Shown: piece after piece, positions 19,593-27,941 of the stretch
Layout: every line of letters begins with the position of its first letter
Numbering within the stretch: the stretch's first letter is position 1
DNA from: Paraburkholderia phenazinium
GTDB taxonomy: Bacteria; Pseudomonadota; Gammaproteobacteria; Burkholderiales; Burkholderiaceae
Length of the DNA stretch: 64,000 nt
Direction of reading: 5' to 3'
NCBI RefSeq assembly: GCF_900142845.1
Contig: NZ_FSRU01000003.1
Location: 62,001-126,000 of the forward strand
Translations under genes and position numbers: made by a program
The notes under the pieces: generated by a model
Seen by the model: only the letters and a program-made list of their open reading frames with translations
Database searches by the model: none
What the model was told of the DNA's origin: nothing

Positions 19593-20870
19593 ATGAAGTT
19601 ACTCGTCGTCGGGTCCGGCGGTCGCGAACACGCGCTCGCATGGAAGCTCGCGCAATCGCCGCGGGTCCAGCTCGTCTACGTGGCTCCTGGCAACGGCGGC
19701 ACCGCCCAGGACGAGCGTCTGCGCAACGTCGACATCACCGAGCCGGCTGCGCTCGCCGATTTCGTCGAGAAGGAACAGATCGCCTTCACGCTGGTCGGCC
19801 CGGAAGGTCCGCTCGCCGCCGGCATCGTCAATCTGTTCCGCTCGCGTGGCCTGAAGATTTTCGGACCCACGAAGGAAGCCGCGCAGCTCGAAAGCTCGAA
19901 AGACTTCGCCAAGGCGTTCATGAAACGTCATGCGATCCCCACGGCGGAATACGAAACCTTCTCCGACGTCGCCGCCGCCCACGCGTACCTCGACACCAAG
20001 GGTGCGCCGATCGTGATCAAGGCCGACGGCCTCGCCGCCGGCAAGGGCGTGGTGGTTGCGCAGTCGCTCGAAGAAGCGCACGCCGCGGTCGACATGATGC
20101 TGTCGGACAACAAGCTGGGCGACGCCGGCGCGCGCGTCGTGATCGAAGAATTCCTCGCCGGCGAAGAAGCGAGCTTCATCGTGATGGTGGACGGCAAGCA
20201 CGTGCTGCCGCTCGCCTCGAGCCAGGATCACAAGCGGCTGCTCGACGGCGACCAGGGCCCGAACACGGGCGGCATGGGCGCCTACTCGCCCGCGCCCATT
20301 GTCACGCCGCAACTGCATGCCCGCGTGATGCGCGAAATCATCCTGCCCACCGTGCACGGCATGGAGAAGGAAGGCATCCGCTTCACCGGCTTCCTGTATG
20401 CGGGCCTGATGATCGACGCGCAAGGCAACCCGAAGACGCTCGAGTTCAACTGCCGCATGGGCGACCCCGAAACGCAGCCGATCATGGCGCGTCTGAAGGG
20501 CGACTACTCGAAGGTGGTGGAGCAGGCCATCGCCGGCACGCTCGACACGGTCGAACTGGAATGGGACCGCCGCACCGCGCTAGGCGTGGTGCTGGCCGCG
20601 CACAACTATCCGGACAGCCCGCGCAAGGGCGACCGGATCAGCGATATTCCGGCCGAGACCGTCGATTCGGTGACGTTCCATGCCGGCACCACGCTGGCCG
20701 ACGACAAGCTGACCACCTCGGGCGGCCGCGTCCTGTGCGTGGTAGGGTTGGCGGATTCGGTGCGCAGCGCGCAGTCGGTGGCGTATGAGACCATCAACCA
20801 GATCTCGTTCGACGGCATGCAGTATCGCCACGACATCGGCTATCGCGCGCTGAACCGCAAGCATAGCTAA
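19593..20870 (+). CDS. purD: Phosphoribosylamine-glycine ligase (GARS)
   Basis: A 425-residue ATP-grasp enzyme of purine synthesis that joins phosphoribosylamine to glycine. It starts [23 protein letters not shown]-grasp features include [36 protein letters not shown] and [12 protein letters not shown]. The ATG at 19593 is the conserved start. It begins the housekeeping run after a 239-base gap behind yebC. Confidence 0.97.
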   Translation: MKLLVVGSGGREHALAWKLAQSPRVQLVYVAPGNGGTAQDERLRNVDITEPAALADFVEKEQIAFTLVGPEGPLAAGIVNLFRSRGLKIFGPTKEAAQLESSKDFAKAFMKRHAIPTAEYETFSDVAAAHAYLDTKGAPIVIKADGLAAGKGVVVAQSLEEAHAAVDMMLSDNKLGDAGARVVIEEFLAGEEASFIVMVDGKHVLPLASSQDHKRLLDGDQGPNTGGMGAYSPAPIVTPQLHARVMREIILPTVHGMEKEGIRFTGFLYAGLMIDAQGNPKTLEFNCRMGDPETQPIMARLKGDYSKVVEQAIAGTLDTVELEWDRRTALGVVLAAHNYPDSPRKGDRISDIPAETVDSVTFHAGTTLADDKLTTSGGRVLCVVGLADSVRSAQSVAYETINQISFDGMQYRHDIGYRALNRKHS

Positions 20871-20932
20871 GCGCAGTCCAGACCGATCAACCCGCGGCGC
20901 GACCGGCGCGCCGCCCCGCTACCCTCGCATTC

Positions 20933-21856
20933 ATGACCGATTCGAACTACGACGTACAGGCTGTACGTAGCTGGCTGCAAGGCCTGCAGACGCACATTGC
21001 CGAGACGCTCGGCGCGTTCGACGGCACGCCGTTCGCCACCGACGCATGGCAACGCGCGCCCGGCGAGAAGCTGCGCGGCGGCGGCACGACGCGGATTCTG
21101 GAAGGCGGCCAGTTCTTCGAGCGCGCGGGAATCGGTTTTTCGGACGTCGCCGGCGACGCGCTGCCGGGTTCGGCTAGCGCCGCGCGCCCGCAGCTCGCCG
21201 GCCGCGGTTTCGAGGCAATGGGCGTGTCGCTCGTGCTGCACCCGCACAATCCGTACTGCCCGACCGTGCATATGAACGTGCGGCTGCTGATTGCCACCAA
21301 GGCGGGCGAAGCCCCGGTGTTCTGGTTCGGCGGCGGCATGGATCTGACGCCGTACTATGGCTTCGAGGAAGACGCGCAGCATTTCCACCGCGTCTGCCGC
21401 GACGCGCTGGCGCCTTATGGCGCCGACCTGTATCCGCGCTTCAAGCGCTGGTGCGACGAGTATTTCTTCCTCAAGCACCGCAACGAAGCGCGCGGCATTG
21501 GCGGGATTTTCTTCGACGATTTCTCGGAGCCCGGCTTCGAACAGTCGTTCGCGATGGTCAAGAGCGTCGGCGACGCGTTCCTCAATGCGTACTTGCCGAT
21601 CATCGAAAAGCGCCGCAATCTGCCGTACGGCGAAGCTGAACGCGATTTCCAGACGTACCGGCGCGGCCGTTACGTCGAGTTCAACCTGGTGTTCGACCGT
21701 GGCACACTGTTTGGACTGCAGAGCGGCGGACGCACCGAGTCGATTCTGATGTCGATGCCGCCTGTGGTGAACTGGCGCTACAACTGGCAGCCGGAACCCG
21801 GCACGCCGGAAGCGCGCCTTTACAGCGACTTCCTCGTGCCGCGCGAGTGGGTCTGA
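20933..21856 (+). CDS. hemF: Coproporphyrinogen III oxidase, aerobic
   Basis: A 307-residue HemF that oxidatively decarboxylates coproporphyrinogen III to protoporphyrinogen IX using O2. The active-site region [17 protein letters not shown] is intact, as are [13 protein letters not shown] and GGIFFDDF near the dimer interface. The C-terminal [15 protein letters not shown] is typical. It follows purD by 62 bases on the same strand. Confidence 0.97.
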   Translation: MTDSNYDVQAVRSWLQGLQTHIAETLGAFDGTPFATDAWQRAPGEKLRGGGTTRILEGGQFFERAGIGFSDVAGDALPGSASAARPQLAGRGFEAMGVSLVLHPHNPYCPTVHMNVRLLIATKAGEAPVFWFGGGMDLTPYYGFEEDAQHFHRVCRDALAPYGADLYPRFKRWCDEYFFLKHRNEARGIGGIFFDDFSEPGFEQSFAMVKSVGDAFLNAYLPIIEKRRNLPYGEAERDFQTYRRGRYVEFNLVFDRGTLFGLQSGGRTESILMSMPPVVNWRYNWQPEPGTPEARLYSDFLVPREWV

Positions 21857-21860
21857 CGGG

Positions 21861-22625
21861 TTGGGCCAACCGCCAGCCCCCGGACGCGCCCGCGCCGTCA
21901 CGACAAAGGACTCTCACCTGAAGCCGAACGCTCACCCCGCTGCCCTGCCCCGCCGGATTGGCCTTCTTGGCGGCACCTTCGATCCGATCCACGACGGCCA
22001 CCTCGCGCTTGCGCAACGGTTCGCCGAGGTGCTGCAACTGACCGAACTGGTGCTGCTGCCGGCCGGCCAGCCATGGCAAAAACCGGACGTCTCGTCAGCG
22101 GCCGACCGGCTCGCCATGACCCGCGCCGCCGCCAGTTCGCTGGTGCTGCCGGGGGTCAAGGTGAGCGTCGCCACCGACGAGATCGAACACGACGGCCCCA
22201 CGTACACGGTCGAGACGCTGCAGCGCTGGCGCGAACGCGAAGGGCCGCAGGCTTCGCTGGCCATGTTGATCGGCGCCGACCAGCTGGTACGGCTCGATAC
22301 GTGGCGCGACTGGCGCCGTCTGTTCGAGTTCGCGCATATCTGCGCGTCGACCCGCCCCGGCTTCGAGCTCGCCTCGATTCCGCAGGCCGTCGCCGCCGAG
22401 ATCGCCGCACGTCAGGCGAGCGCGGACGTATTGCAAGCAACACCCTGTGGTCATCTGCTGATCGATACCACGCTGGCCTACGACGTTTCGGCCACCGACA
22501 TCCGCGCGCATCTGCGCGAACGTCTTGTCCAGCATGCCGGCGGCCAGCAACAGAACGAGGCCGCGAGCCATGTCCCCACCGCGGTGTGGGACTATATTCT
22601 TCAACATCATCTGTACCACCGGTAA
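21861..22625 (+). CDS. nadD: Nicotinate-nucleotide adenylyltransferase
   Basis: NadD makes nicotinic acid adenine dinucleotide in NAD synthesis. [15 protein letters not shown] holds the nucleotidyltransferase (T/H)xGH motif, and [10 protein letters not shown] is the second signature. The start is unusual: no ATG or GTG is in frame before the first motif. A TTG at 21861 has no ribosome site. A CTG at 21918 has AAAGGA seven bases upstream and would give [16 protein letters not shown] report the TTG because it is a standard start, but the CTG is attractive. It is followed four bases later by rsfS. Confidence 0.92.
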   Translation: MGQPPAPGRARAVTTKDSHLKPNAHPAALPRRIGLLGGTFDPIHDGHLALAQRFAEVLQLTELVLLPAGQPWQKPDVSSAADRLAMTRAAASSLVLPGVKVSVATDEIEHDGPTYTVETLQRWREREGPQASLAMLIGADQLVRLDTWRDWRRLFEFAHICASTRPGFELASIPQAVAAEIAARQASADVLQATPCGHLLIDTTLAYDVSATDIRAHLRERLVQHAGGQQQNEAASHVPTAVWDYILQHHLYHR

Positions 22626-22629
22626 CCCT

Positions 22630-23082
22630 ATGGATATTCGAAAACTGCAACGCGCGATCGTCGACGCCCTCGAAGACGTGAAAGCGCAAGACATCAAGGT
22701 GTTCAACACCAGCCACCTGACCGGACTGTTCGACCGCGTGATCGTCGCCTCGGGCACCTCCAACCGTCAGACCAAGGCGCTCGCTTCCAGCGTGCGCGAG
22801 AAGGTCAAGGAGAACGGCGGCGAGGTCATCAGCACGGAAGGTGAAGACGTCGGCGAATGGGTGCTGGTGGATTGCGGCGACGCCGTGGTGCACATCCTGC
22901 AACCGGCCCTGCGCCAGTACTACAACCTCGAAGAAATCTGGGGCGACAAGCCGGTGCGCATCAAGCTGACGAGCTCCAGCCCGTTCGGCGGCGCCCGCGC
23001 CAGCGAGCCGCTCGACGAAGACGAAGAGGACGACGAACCGGCCGCCAAGCCCGCACGCAAGACACCGGCACGCCGTCGTTAA
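22630..23082 (+). CDS. rsfS: Ribosomal silencing factor RsfS
   Basis: A 150-residue RsfS/Iojap protein. It begins MDIRKLQRAIVDALEDVKAQ, then DIKVFNTSHLTGLFDRVIVA, and has EDVGEWVLVDCGDAVVHIL. It binds uL14 and keeps ribosomal subunits apart in starvation. The last 35 residues are an acidic then basic tail (LDEDEEDDEP, then KPARKTPARRR), seen in this lineage. It overlaps no neighbour but follows nadD by four bases. Confidence 0.95.
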   Translation: MDIRKLQRAIVDALEDVKAQDIKVFNTSHLTGLFDRVIVASGTSNRQTKALASSVREKVKENGGEVISTEGEDVGEWVLVDCGDAVVHILQPALRQYYNLEEIWGDKPVRIKLTSSSPFGGARASEPLDEDEEDDEPAAKPARKTPARRR

Positions 23083-23187
23083 GCAGGTCGATCAGCGCGT
23101 CGTTAAGCGCGCCGATCCGCAGGTGACAGGTTTGCCGTACGCGACGCCGACTCAACGCTCACGATTCCATCCGCGATTTCATCCGTC

Positions 23188-23658
23188 ATGAAGCTGCACA
23201 TCCTCGCCGTCGGCCACAAGATGCCCGACTGGATCGCCACCGGCTTCGACGAGTACGCGAAACGCATGCCGCCCGAGCTGCGTATCGAGCTGCGCGAGAT
23301 CAAGCCCGAGCAGCGTTCCTCGGGACGCTCGGCGGAGAGCGTGATGGCAGCGGAGCGGCAAAGGATCGAAGCCGCGTTGCCGAAGAACGCGCGCATCGTC
23401 GCGCTCGACGAACGCGGCAAGGACTGGACCACGATGCAGCTCGCCGCCGCGCTGCCCCGCTGGCAACAGGACGGACGCGACGTCGCGTTCCTGATCGGCG
23501 GCGCGGACGGGCTCGATCCCGATCTCAAGGCGCGTGCCGACATGCTGCTGCGCGTCTCCAGCCTGACGCTGCCGCACGCCATGGTGCGCGTGCTGCTCGC
23601 CGAACAGCTTTACCGCGCGTGGACCATCACGCAAAATCACCCCTATCACCGCGTGTGA
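23188..23658 (+). CDS. rlmH: 23S rRNA pseudouridine-1915 N3-methyltransferase
   Basis: A 156-residue SPOUT methyltransferase. The knotted SAM site is [11 protein letters not shown], the N-terminus [16 protein letters not shown] is typical, and [19 protein letters not shown] is the C-terminal signature. RlmH methylates pseudouridine 1915 in helix 69 of 23S rRNA. It is in the nadD-rsfS-rlmH order seen in many bacteria. Confidence 0.97.
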   Translation: MKLHILAVGHKMPDWIATGFDEYAKRMPPELRIELREIKPEQRSSGRSAESVMAAERQRIEAALPKNARIVALDERGKDWTTMQLAAALPRWQQDGRDVAFLIGGADGLDPDLKARADMLLRVSSLTLPHAMVRVLLAEQLYRAWTITQNHPYHRV

Positions 23659-23950
23659 GCGCACGACGACGCTGAAGGCCGAGCCGGGCTGAGGGTGAGG
23701 GTGAGGCTGAGGTCAGGCCAAGCGCCAGCGGCCGCTGGATGCAGCAACGCCTGCGACGTGTGCAGGCACCCTGCCGGCACCCGGGTACGCGTTGCGTTCA
23801 GCGCCTCGCGTCTTGCGTAGACGGTGTCTGCGATCGTTGCGCTCGCACGCGATTTTCCCAATGTGCCCCTTGCTGTGCGCTTGATGTGCGTTTTTCGCGC
23901 GCATCGTTCGCACGCCTCCCTTCATGCAACACGCCTTACTGAGACCCTAT

Positions 23951-24580
23951 ATGGCTACGTCCGCTGCCGCGCTGCATCCGTTCGTCTACCTTGCGTCCCA
24001 AAGTCCGCGCCGTCAGGAACTGCTGCAGCAGTTAGGCGTGCGTCACGAGCTGCTGCTGCCGCGCCCGGATGAAGACGCCGAGGCGCTCGAAGCCGAGTTG
24101 CCCGGCGAACGGGCGCACGACTATGTGGTGCGCGTGTGTCAGGCCAAGGCCGTGGCCGCGCACGCACGGCTCACTGCGGGCGGCCATGCGCACGCGCCGA
24201 TCCTCGTTGCGGACACAACCGTTACGATCGACGACGCGATTCTCGGCAAGCCCGTCGACGCCGACGATGCCGTGGCCATGCTCGCGCGTCTCGCCGGACG
24301 CGAGCATGAGGTGCTGACCGCGCTCGCCGTCGTCGACGCCGACGGCACGCTGCTGCCCGCGGCTTTGTCGGCCTCACGCGTGCGTTTTGCTGCAGTGCAA
24401 GCCGACGCGCTGCGACGCTACGTAGCAAGCGGCGAGCCGTTCGGCAAGGCGGGCGCCTACGGCGTACAAGGGCGTGCGGCGGAGTTTATCGAGCGTATCG
24501 AGGGGTCCTATTCAGGTATCATGGGTTTGCCTCTTTTTGAAACCGCTGCACTCCTGCGTGCGGCGCGCATCGACTTCTAG
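23951..24580 (+). CDS. Maf/YhdE-family nucleotide pyrophosphatase
   Basis: A 209-residue Maf protein, hydrolysing non-canonical or pyrimidine NTPs (dTTP/UTP-type) to monophosphates. Motifs: [16 protein letters not shown], the metal site [20 protein letters not shown] and [19 protein letters not shown]. The ATG at 23951 gives the expected short N-terminus; an in-frame extension to 23924 has no ribosome site. It is followed by rng after nine bases. Confidence 0.93.
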   Translation: MATSAAALHPFVYLASQSPRRQELLQQLGVRHELLLPRPDEDAEALEAELPGERAHDYVVRVCQAKAVAAHARLTAGGHAHAPILVADTTVTIDDAILGKPVDADDAVAMLARLAGREHEVLTALAVVDADGTLLPAALSASRVRFAAVQADALRRYVASGEPFGKAGAYGVQGRAAEFIERIEGSYSGIMGLPLFETAALLRAARIDF

Positions 24581-24589
24581 AACAACACC

Positions 24590-26059
24590 ATGAATGAAGA
24601 AATCCTGATCAATGTCACGCCGCAGGAAACGCGCGTCGCGCTGGTCCAGCAAGGCGCCGTCCAGGAACTTCACGTTGAACGCACCCTGTCGCGCGGACGC
24701 GTCGGCAACGTCTATCTCGGCAAAGTGGTTCGCGTGTTGCCCGGGATGCAATCCGCTTTCATCGATATCGGCCTCGAGCGCGCAGCGTTTCTGCATGTGG
24801 CCGACATCTGGCATCCGCGCATCGCGGGCGAGCCGCAGCATCAGGTCGCGCATCAGCCGATCGAGAAGATCGTCTTCGAAGGCCAGACGCTGATGGTCCA
24901 GGTGGTCAAGGATCCGATCGGCACCAAGGGCGCGCGCCTGTCCACCCAGGTCAGCATCGCCGGCCGCACGCTGGTCTATCTGCCGCAGGAACCGCACATC
25001 GGCATTTCGCAAAAGATCGAAAGCGAGGCCGAGCGCGAAGCGATTCGCGCGCGTCTGACTGCCGTGCTGCCCGCTGACGAGAAAGGCGGCTACATCGTGC
25101 GCACGATTGCCGAGGACGCCACCAGCGAGGAGCTGGCCGGCGACGTGGCGTATCTGCGCAAGACGTGGGCGACGATCCTCTCGCAAGGCCAGCGCATGCC
25201 GCCCACGAGCCTGCTGTATCAGGACCTGAATCTTGCCCAGCGCGTGCTGCGCGACTTCGTCAACGACGAGACTTCGCGCATCCAGGTCGACTCACGCGAG
25301 ACCTTCCAGATGCTGTCCGATTTCGCGGCGGAGTTCACGCCGGCGGTGTCGTCGAAGCTGCATCACTATACGGGCGAACGACCGCTCTTCGACCTGTACA
25401 ACATCGAAGCGGAAATTCAGCGAGCCTTGTCGCGGCGCGTCGATCTGAAGTCGGGCGGTTATCTCGTGATCGACCAGACCGAAGCCATGACGACCATCGA
25501 CGTGAACACCGGCGGCTACGTCGGCGCACGCAACTTCGACGATACGATCTTCAAGACCAACCTCGAAGCCGCGCATACGATCGCGCGGCAATTGCGGCTG
25601 CGCAATCTGGGCGGCGTGATCATCATCGACTTCATCGACATGGAGAACACCGAGCATCGCGACCAGGTGCTCGGCGAGTTGAAGAAGGCGCTGTCGCGCG
25701 ATCGCACGCGGGTTACCGTCAATGGCTTCTCGCAGCTTGGGCTGGTGGAGATGACACGCAAGCGCACCCGCGAGTCGCTCGCGCACGTGCTGTGCGAGCC
25801 TTGCCCGGTGTGCCAGGGTAAGGGGCAGGTGAAGACGCCGCGTACGGTGTGCTACGACGTGCTGCGCGAGATTTTGCGCGAGTCGCGCCAGTTCAATCCG
25901 CGCGAGTTCCGGGTGGTGGCCTCGCAGCAGGTGATCGATCTGTTTCTCGAGGAAGAATCGCAGCATTTGGCTATGCTGATCGATTTTATCGGCAAGCCGG
26001 TGTCGTTGCAGGTGGAGTCGAATCTGAGCCAGGAGCAGTACGATATCGTGCTGATGTGA
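24590..26059 (+). CDS. rng: Ribonuclease G
   Basis: A 489-residue RNase E/G family endoribonuclease. It opens MNEEILINVTPQETRVALVQ. An S1-like RNA-binding domain lies at about 35-130, the DNase I-like catalytic core has DVNTGGYVG and IIIDFIDM with its metal Asps, and the Zn-link CPVCQGKG is near the end. It has no long disordered tail, which separates RNase G from RNase E. It processes the 5' end of 16S rRNA and decays mRNA. Ends the conserved run. Confidence 0.96.
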   Translation: MNEEILINVTPQETRVALVQQGAVQELHVERTLSRGRVGNVYLGKVVRVLPGMQSAFIDIGLERAAFLHVADIWHPRIAGEPQHQVAHQPIEKIVFEGQTLMVQVVKDPIGTKGARLSTQVSIAGRTLVYLPQEPHIGISQKIESEAEREAIRARLTAVLPADEKGGYIVRTIAEDATSEELAGDVAYLRKTWATILSQGQRMPPTSLLYQDLNLAQRVLRDFVNDETSRIQVDSRETFQMLSDFAAEFTPAVSSKLHHYTGERPLFDLYNIEAEIQRALSRRVDLKSGGYLVIDQTEAMTTIDVNTGGYVGARNFDDTIFKTNLEAAHTIARQLRLRNLGGVIIIDFIDMENTEHRDQVLGELKKALSRDRTRVTVNGFSQLGLVEMTRKRTRESLAHVLCEPCPVCQGKGQVKTPRTVCYDVLREILRESRQFNPREFRVVASQQVIDLFLEEESQHLAMLIDFIGKPVSLQVESNLSQEQYDIVLM

Positions 26060-26235
26060 GTCTGCAAGCTCATTCATCAAGGTTTTACGCATCTACCATA
26101 CCTCCGATTCTCTCCTGGCTAATTATCGCGGCAGGGTGATCTCAGTCATCGCCTGTGCCGCCGATCACACCGAGCCCAGAAATAACGATTGGAAAGACTT
26201 GCATCGTCAGACGCCACGTTTCGGTTTAGCATTCG

Positions 26236-26964
26236 ATGATGGCTCACGACAAAGACAATGCTTTCTTCGCACGACTTATTACTCCGATGCTCGAGCAGTT
26301 GCGGCGCATTGCGCGTGGCACTCGTGGTGAGCACTCGATTGATGATCTAAAAGCCGAAGCATGGATAGCGGCTCACGACATTCAACACGAGGAAGGCATC
26401 GAGTTCGAGCCAGAGGACGATGGTTTTCAGCAAGCCATCCTATCGAAGTTACGAAAGACGTTCGGCAAGTTCGCAAACCGAAAAATGCGATTTGCATTGC
26501 AACTCGATCATGAGCAACCAGGCAATGACGGGGAGTTTCTTCCGAACAGCGTCGCAGCGAGCTTGGCAGGGCCGCAGAGCTATGAGCCGGAAGTTGCCTT
26601 GGAATTGGCAGAAGAGCGGGCTGTGCACGAACTCTGCTTGATCGAGCGATTTACCGAGGCTGTCGCCTACCTCCGCACATTCAGCCACTTTGATCACGAC
26701 AAGCGCGCCATCGCGACGTATCTCGCAATCCCGATGAGCACCCTTGAGACTCGGCTCCGGTGCGCCGAGCGCATTGCAGCCAGTCAGCGGTCCATATTTG
26801 ACCGTGTCGAGGTCGTGCCACTGGACTTTATGCCACGCCGCGGTCGTTTTCGGTCTGTGCCACGCCGGGTACCCACCAGTTGGCGGCTCGCATGTATCGC
26901 CCGTCGACCATTGCAGTTGCGCTTGCTCTCGCAATGGCCGGCCCTGTTCCACGGTCGTGACTGA
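26236..26964 (+). CDS. Unrecognised protein with sigma-factor-like layout
   Basis: A 242-residue protein I do not recognise. The first 180 residues are soluble and helical: LITPMLEQLRRIARGTRGEH then SIDDLKAEAWIAAHDI resembles a sigma region 2 helix pair, and a later YLRTFSHFDHDKRAIATYLA plus PMSTLETRLRCAERIA resembles a region 4 helix-turn-helix. The last 50 residues are basic, Pro/Trp-rich and poor in regular structure. Base composition is lower in G+C than rng next to it. A sigma-like or phage-derived regulator is possible but unproven. Confidence 0.6.
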   Translation: MMAHDKDNAFFARLITPMLEQLRRIARGTRGEHSIDDLKAEAWIAAHDIQHEEGIEFEPEDDGFQQAILSKLRKTFGKFANRKMRFALQLDHEQPGNDGEFLPNSVAASLAGPQSYEPEVALELAEERAVHELCLIERFTEAVAYLRTFSHFDHDKRAIATYLAIPMSTLETRLRCAERIAASQRSIFDRVEVVPLDFMPRRGRFRSVPRRVPTSWRLACIARRPLQLRLLSQWPALFHGRD

Positions 26965-26970
26965 TCAATG

Positions 26971-26988
26971 AAAAGCCCCGCTCGGGGC
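26971..26988 (-). terminator. Intrinsic terminator of doc
   Basis: On the minus strand GCCCC-GAGC-GGGGC followed by TTTT lies just past the doc stop codon. It also closes off the plus-strand gene that ends at 26964. Confidence 0.7.
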
Positions 26989-26992
26989 AGGG

Positions 26993-27379
26993 CTATGAGG
27001 GATCATCTCCCAAAGCGATTAGGGCGAGAATGTCGGCAAACGCCTGAACGTCCAGGACGCCTTCTGCGACGGCAACCATATCGTCTTCGAGTCGGGCGTT
27101 GCGCTCCACCGTGATGTCCTGCAGCTTTAGATAAGTCAGTGCAGCGACAAGAGCGGTGCGCTTATTGGCATCATTGAAGATATGGCCGCGAGCTATGGCC
27201 ACCGCGTACATCGCAGCCGTCCCGAACACATCGTTCAAATGTGCATAGAGAGCCCAGTTGTCGACTCGTACGAGTGCACTTTCGAGTCCAGCGAATCCCG
27301 GACCCGCGAATCCACCCAGACCGGGTTCTTCCCGTAAGATTTCTTCGTGGATTTGAAGGACGAAAGCCGCGTCCAGCAC
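26993..27379 (-). CDS. doc: Doc-family toxin of a type II system
   Basis: A 128-residue Fic/Doc protein. The Fic motif is GHIFNDANKRTALVA, a Doc-type H-x-F-x-(D/N)-x-N-K-R sequence. Doc kinases phosphorylate EF-Tu and stop translation. The start is GTG, four bases after the stop of a small upstream gene that should be its antitoxin. A terminator follows at once, so this is a two-gene unit. Confidence 0.9.
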   Translation of the reverse strand: MLDAAFVLQIHEEILREEPGLGGFAGPGFAGLESALVRVDNWALYAHLNDVFGTAAMYAVAIARGHIFNDANKRTALVAALTYLKLQDITVERNARLEDDMVAVAEGVLDVQAFADILALIALGDDPS

Positions 27380-27382
27380 AAG

Positions 27383-27553
27383 TTATCGCTTGGCGAGCGC
27401 TTTGATGACGTCTCGGTGCTCGCTGATGACTGCTCGAGCGGCTGCGATAACCGTGCGACGATCCGCTTCGGTGATGACGCGGACGACATTCTTCGGAACA
27501 ATCATCGGACGAGCGGAACCCGACACGGACTTCTTTGTGTCTTTGGTATTCAC
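27383..27553 (-). CDS. Small antitoxin candidate upstream of doc
   Basis: A 56-residue basic protein, MNTKDTKKSVSGSARPMIVP then KNVVRVITEADRRTVIAAAR and a helical end VISEHRDVIKALAKR. It has a GTG start with GGAG seven bases upstream. Position directly before doc, size and a helical C-terminus are what a Phd-like antitoxin would show, but I cannot place it in a named family. The N-terminal basic, Ser-rich part could bind DNA. Confidence 0.65.
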   Translation of the reverse strand: MNTKDTKKSVSGSARPMIVPKNVVRVITEADRRTVIAAARAVISEHRDVIKALAKR

Positions 27554-27756
27554 TGTGACTCTCCGGTGGTGGGTTTGGGGGTGTTGAGGCTACGTGTTTG
27601 ACGGCATTGCGGCTCGAAAGTTGAGCCGCAAATTAGTCACAATTGCAAGTATTCTACCGTCCTTGTCGGCCTTGTGTGCAGCGCGTCACTTTTCGACACT
27701 AAATTTCTACACCAATTTTAGCTATCAAAATCCACGACCCGTTTCGGTGTTGTAAG

Positions 27757-27864
27757 TCAGATGCCATCTTCCGGGACGATTTCAAGGCGTACCGTGCGAC
27801 CGACCACCCAGTCTGGCAAAGGCTTCCGTTGCAACTGATTGCACCGCGGGTGGTCGAGGAGCAT
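27757..27864 (-). CDS. Possible 35-residue protein
   Basis: ATG-started frame reading MLLDHPRCNQLQRKPLPDWV, then VGRTVRLEIVPEDGI. It starts eight bases downstream of a strong palindrome on the same strand. No clear ribosome site. It may be a real small gene, the end of a decayed one, or chance; I do not recognise it. Confidence 0.3.
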   Translation of the reverse strand: MLLDHPRCNQLQRKPLPDWVVGRTVRLEIVPEDGI

Positions 27865-27871
27865 TTGACAC

Positions 27872-27893
27872 AAAAGTCTATAAATAGACTTTT
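27872..27893. repeat. 22-bp perfect palindrome
   Basis: Arms AAAAGTCTAT and ATAGACTTTT around a central AA. It could be an operator for the small frame below it, or a bidirectional terminator stem with T tracts on both strands. Its 10-AA-10 layout is the same as the core of the hicAB operator at 18291-18314, though the arms differ. Confidence 0.65.
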
Positions 27894-27941
27894 TGGCAGA
27901 AAGATCCGCGCAGCAGCCGATCATCGCCGCCGCCACTCACC

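Larger units (their letters stand above)
27554..27941. other. 388-base gap with a palindrome and a small open frame
   Basis: No large gene. It holds a seven-base stem-loop (GCGGCTC/GAGCCGC, 27609-27629) upstream of the antitoxin candidate, an AT-rich stretch near 27700-27735, a 35-codon open frame and a 22-bp palindrome (listed separately). The sequence is lower in G+C than the flanks and may be a remnant of transferred DNA. Confidence 0.5.

Noticed and set aside
23690..23720. GTGAGG-like short repeats after rlmH
   Set aside because: Only a few imperfect copies; probably simple sequence drift with no evident role.
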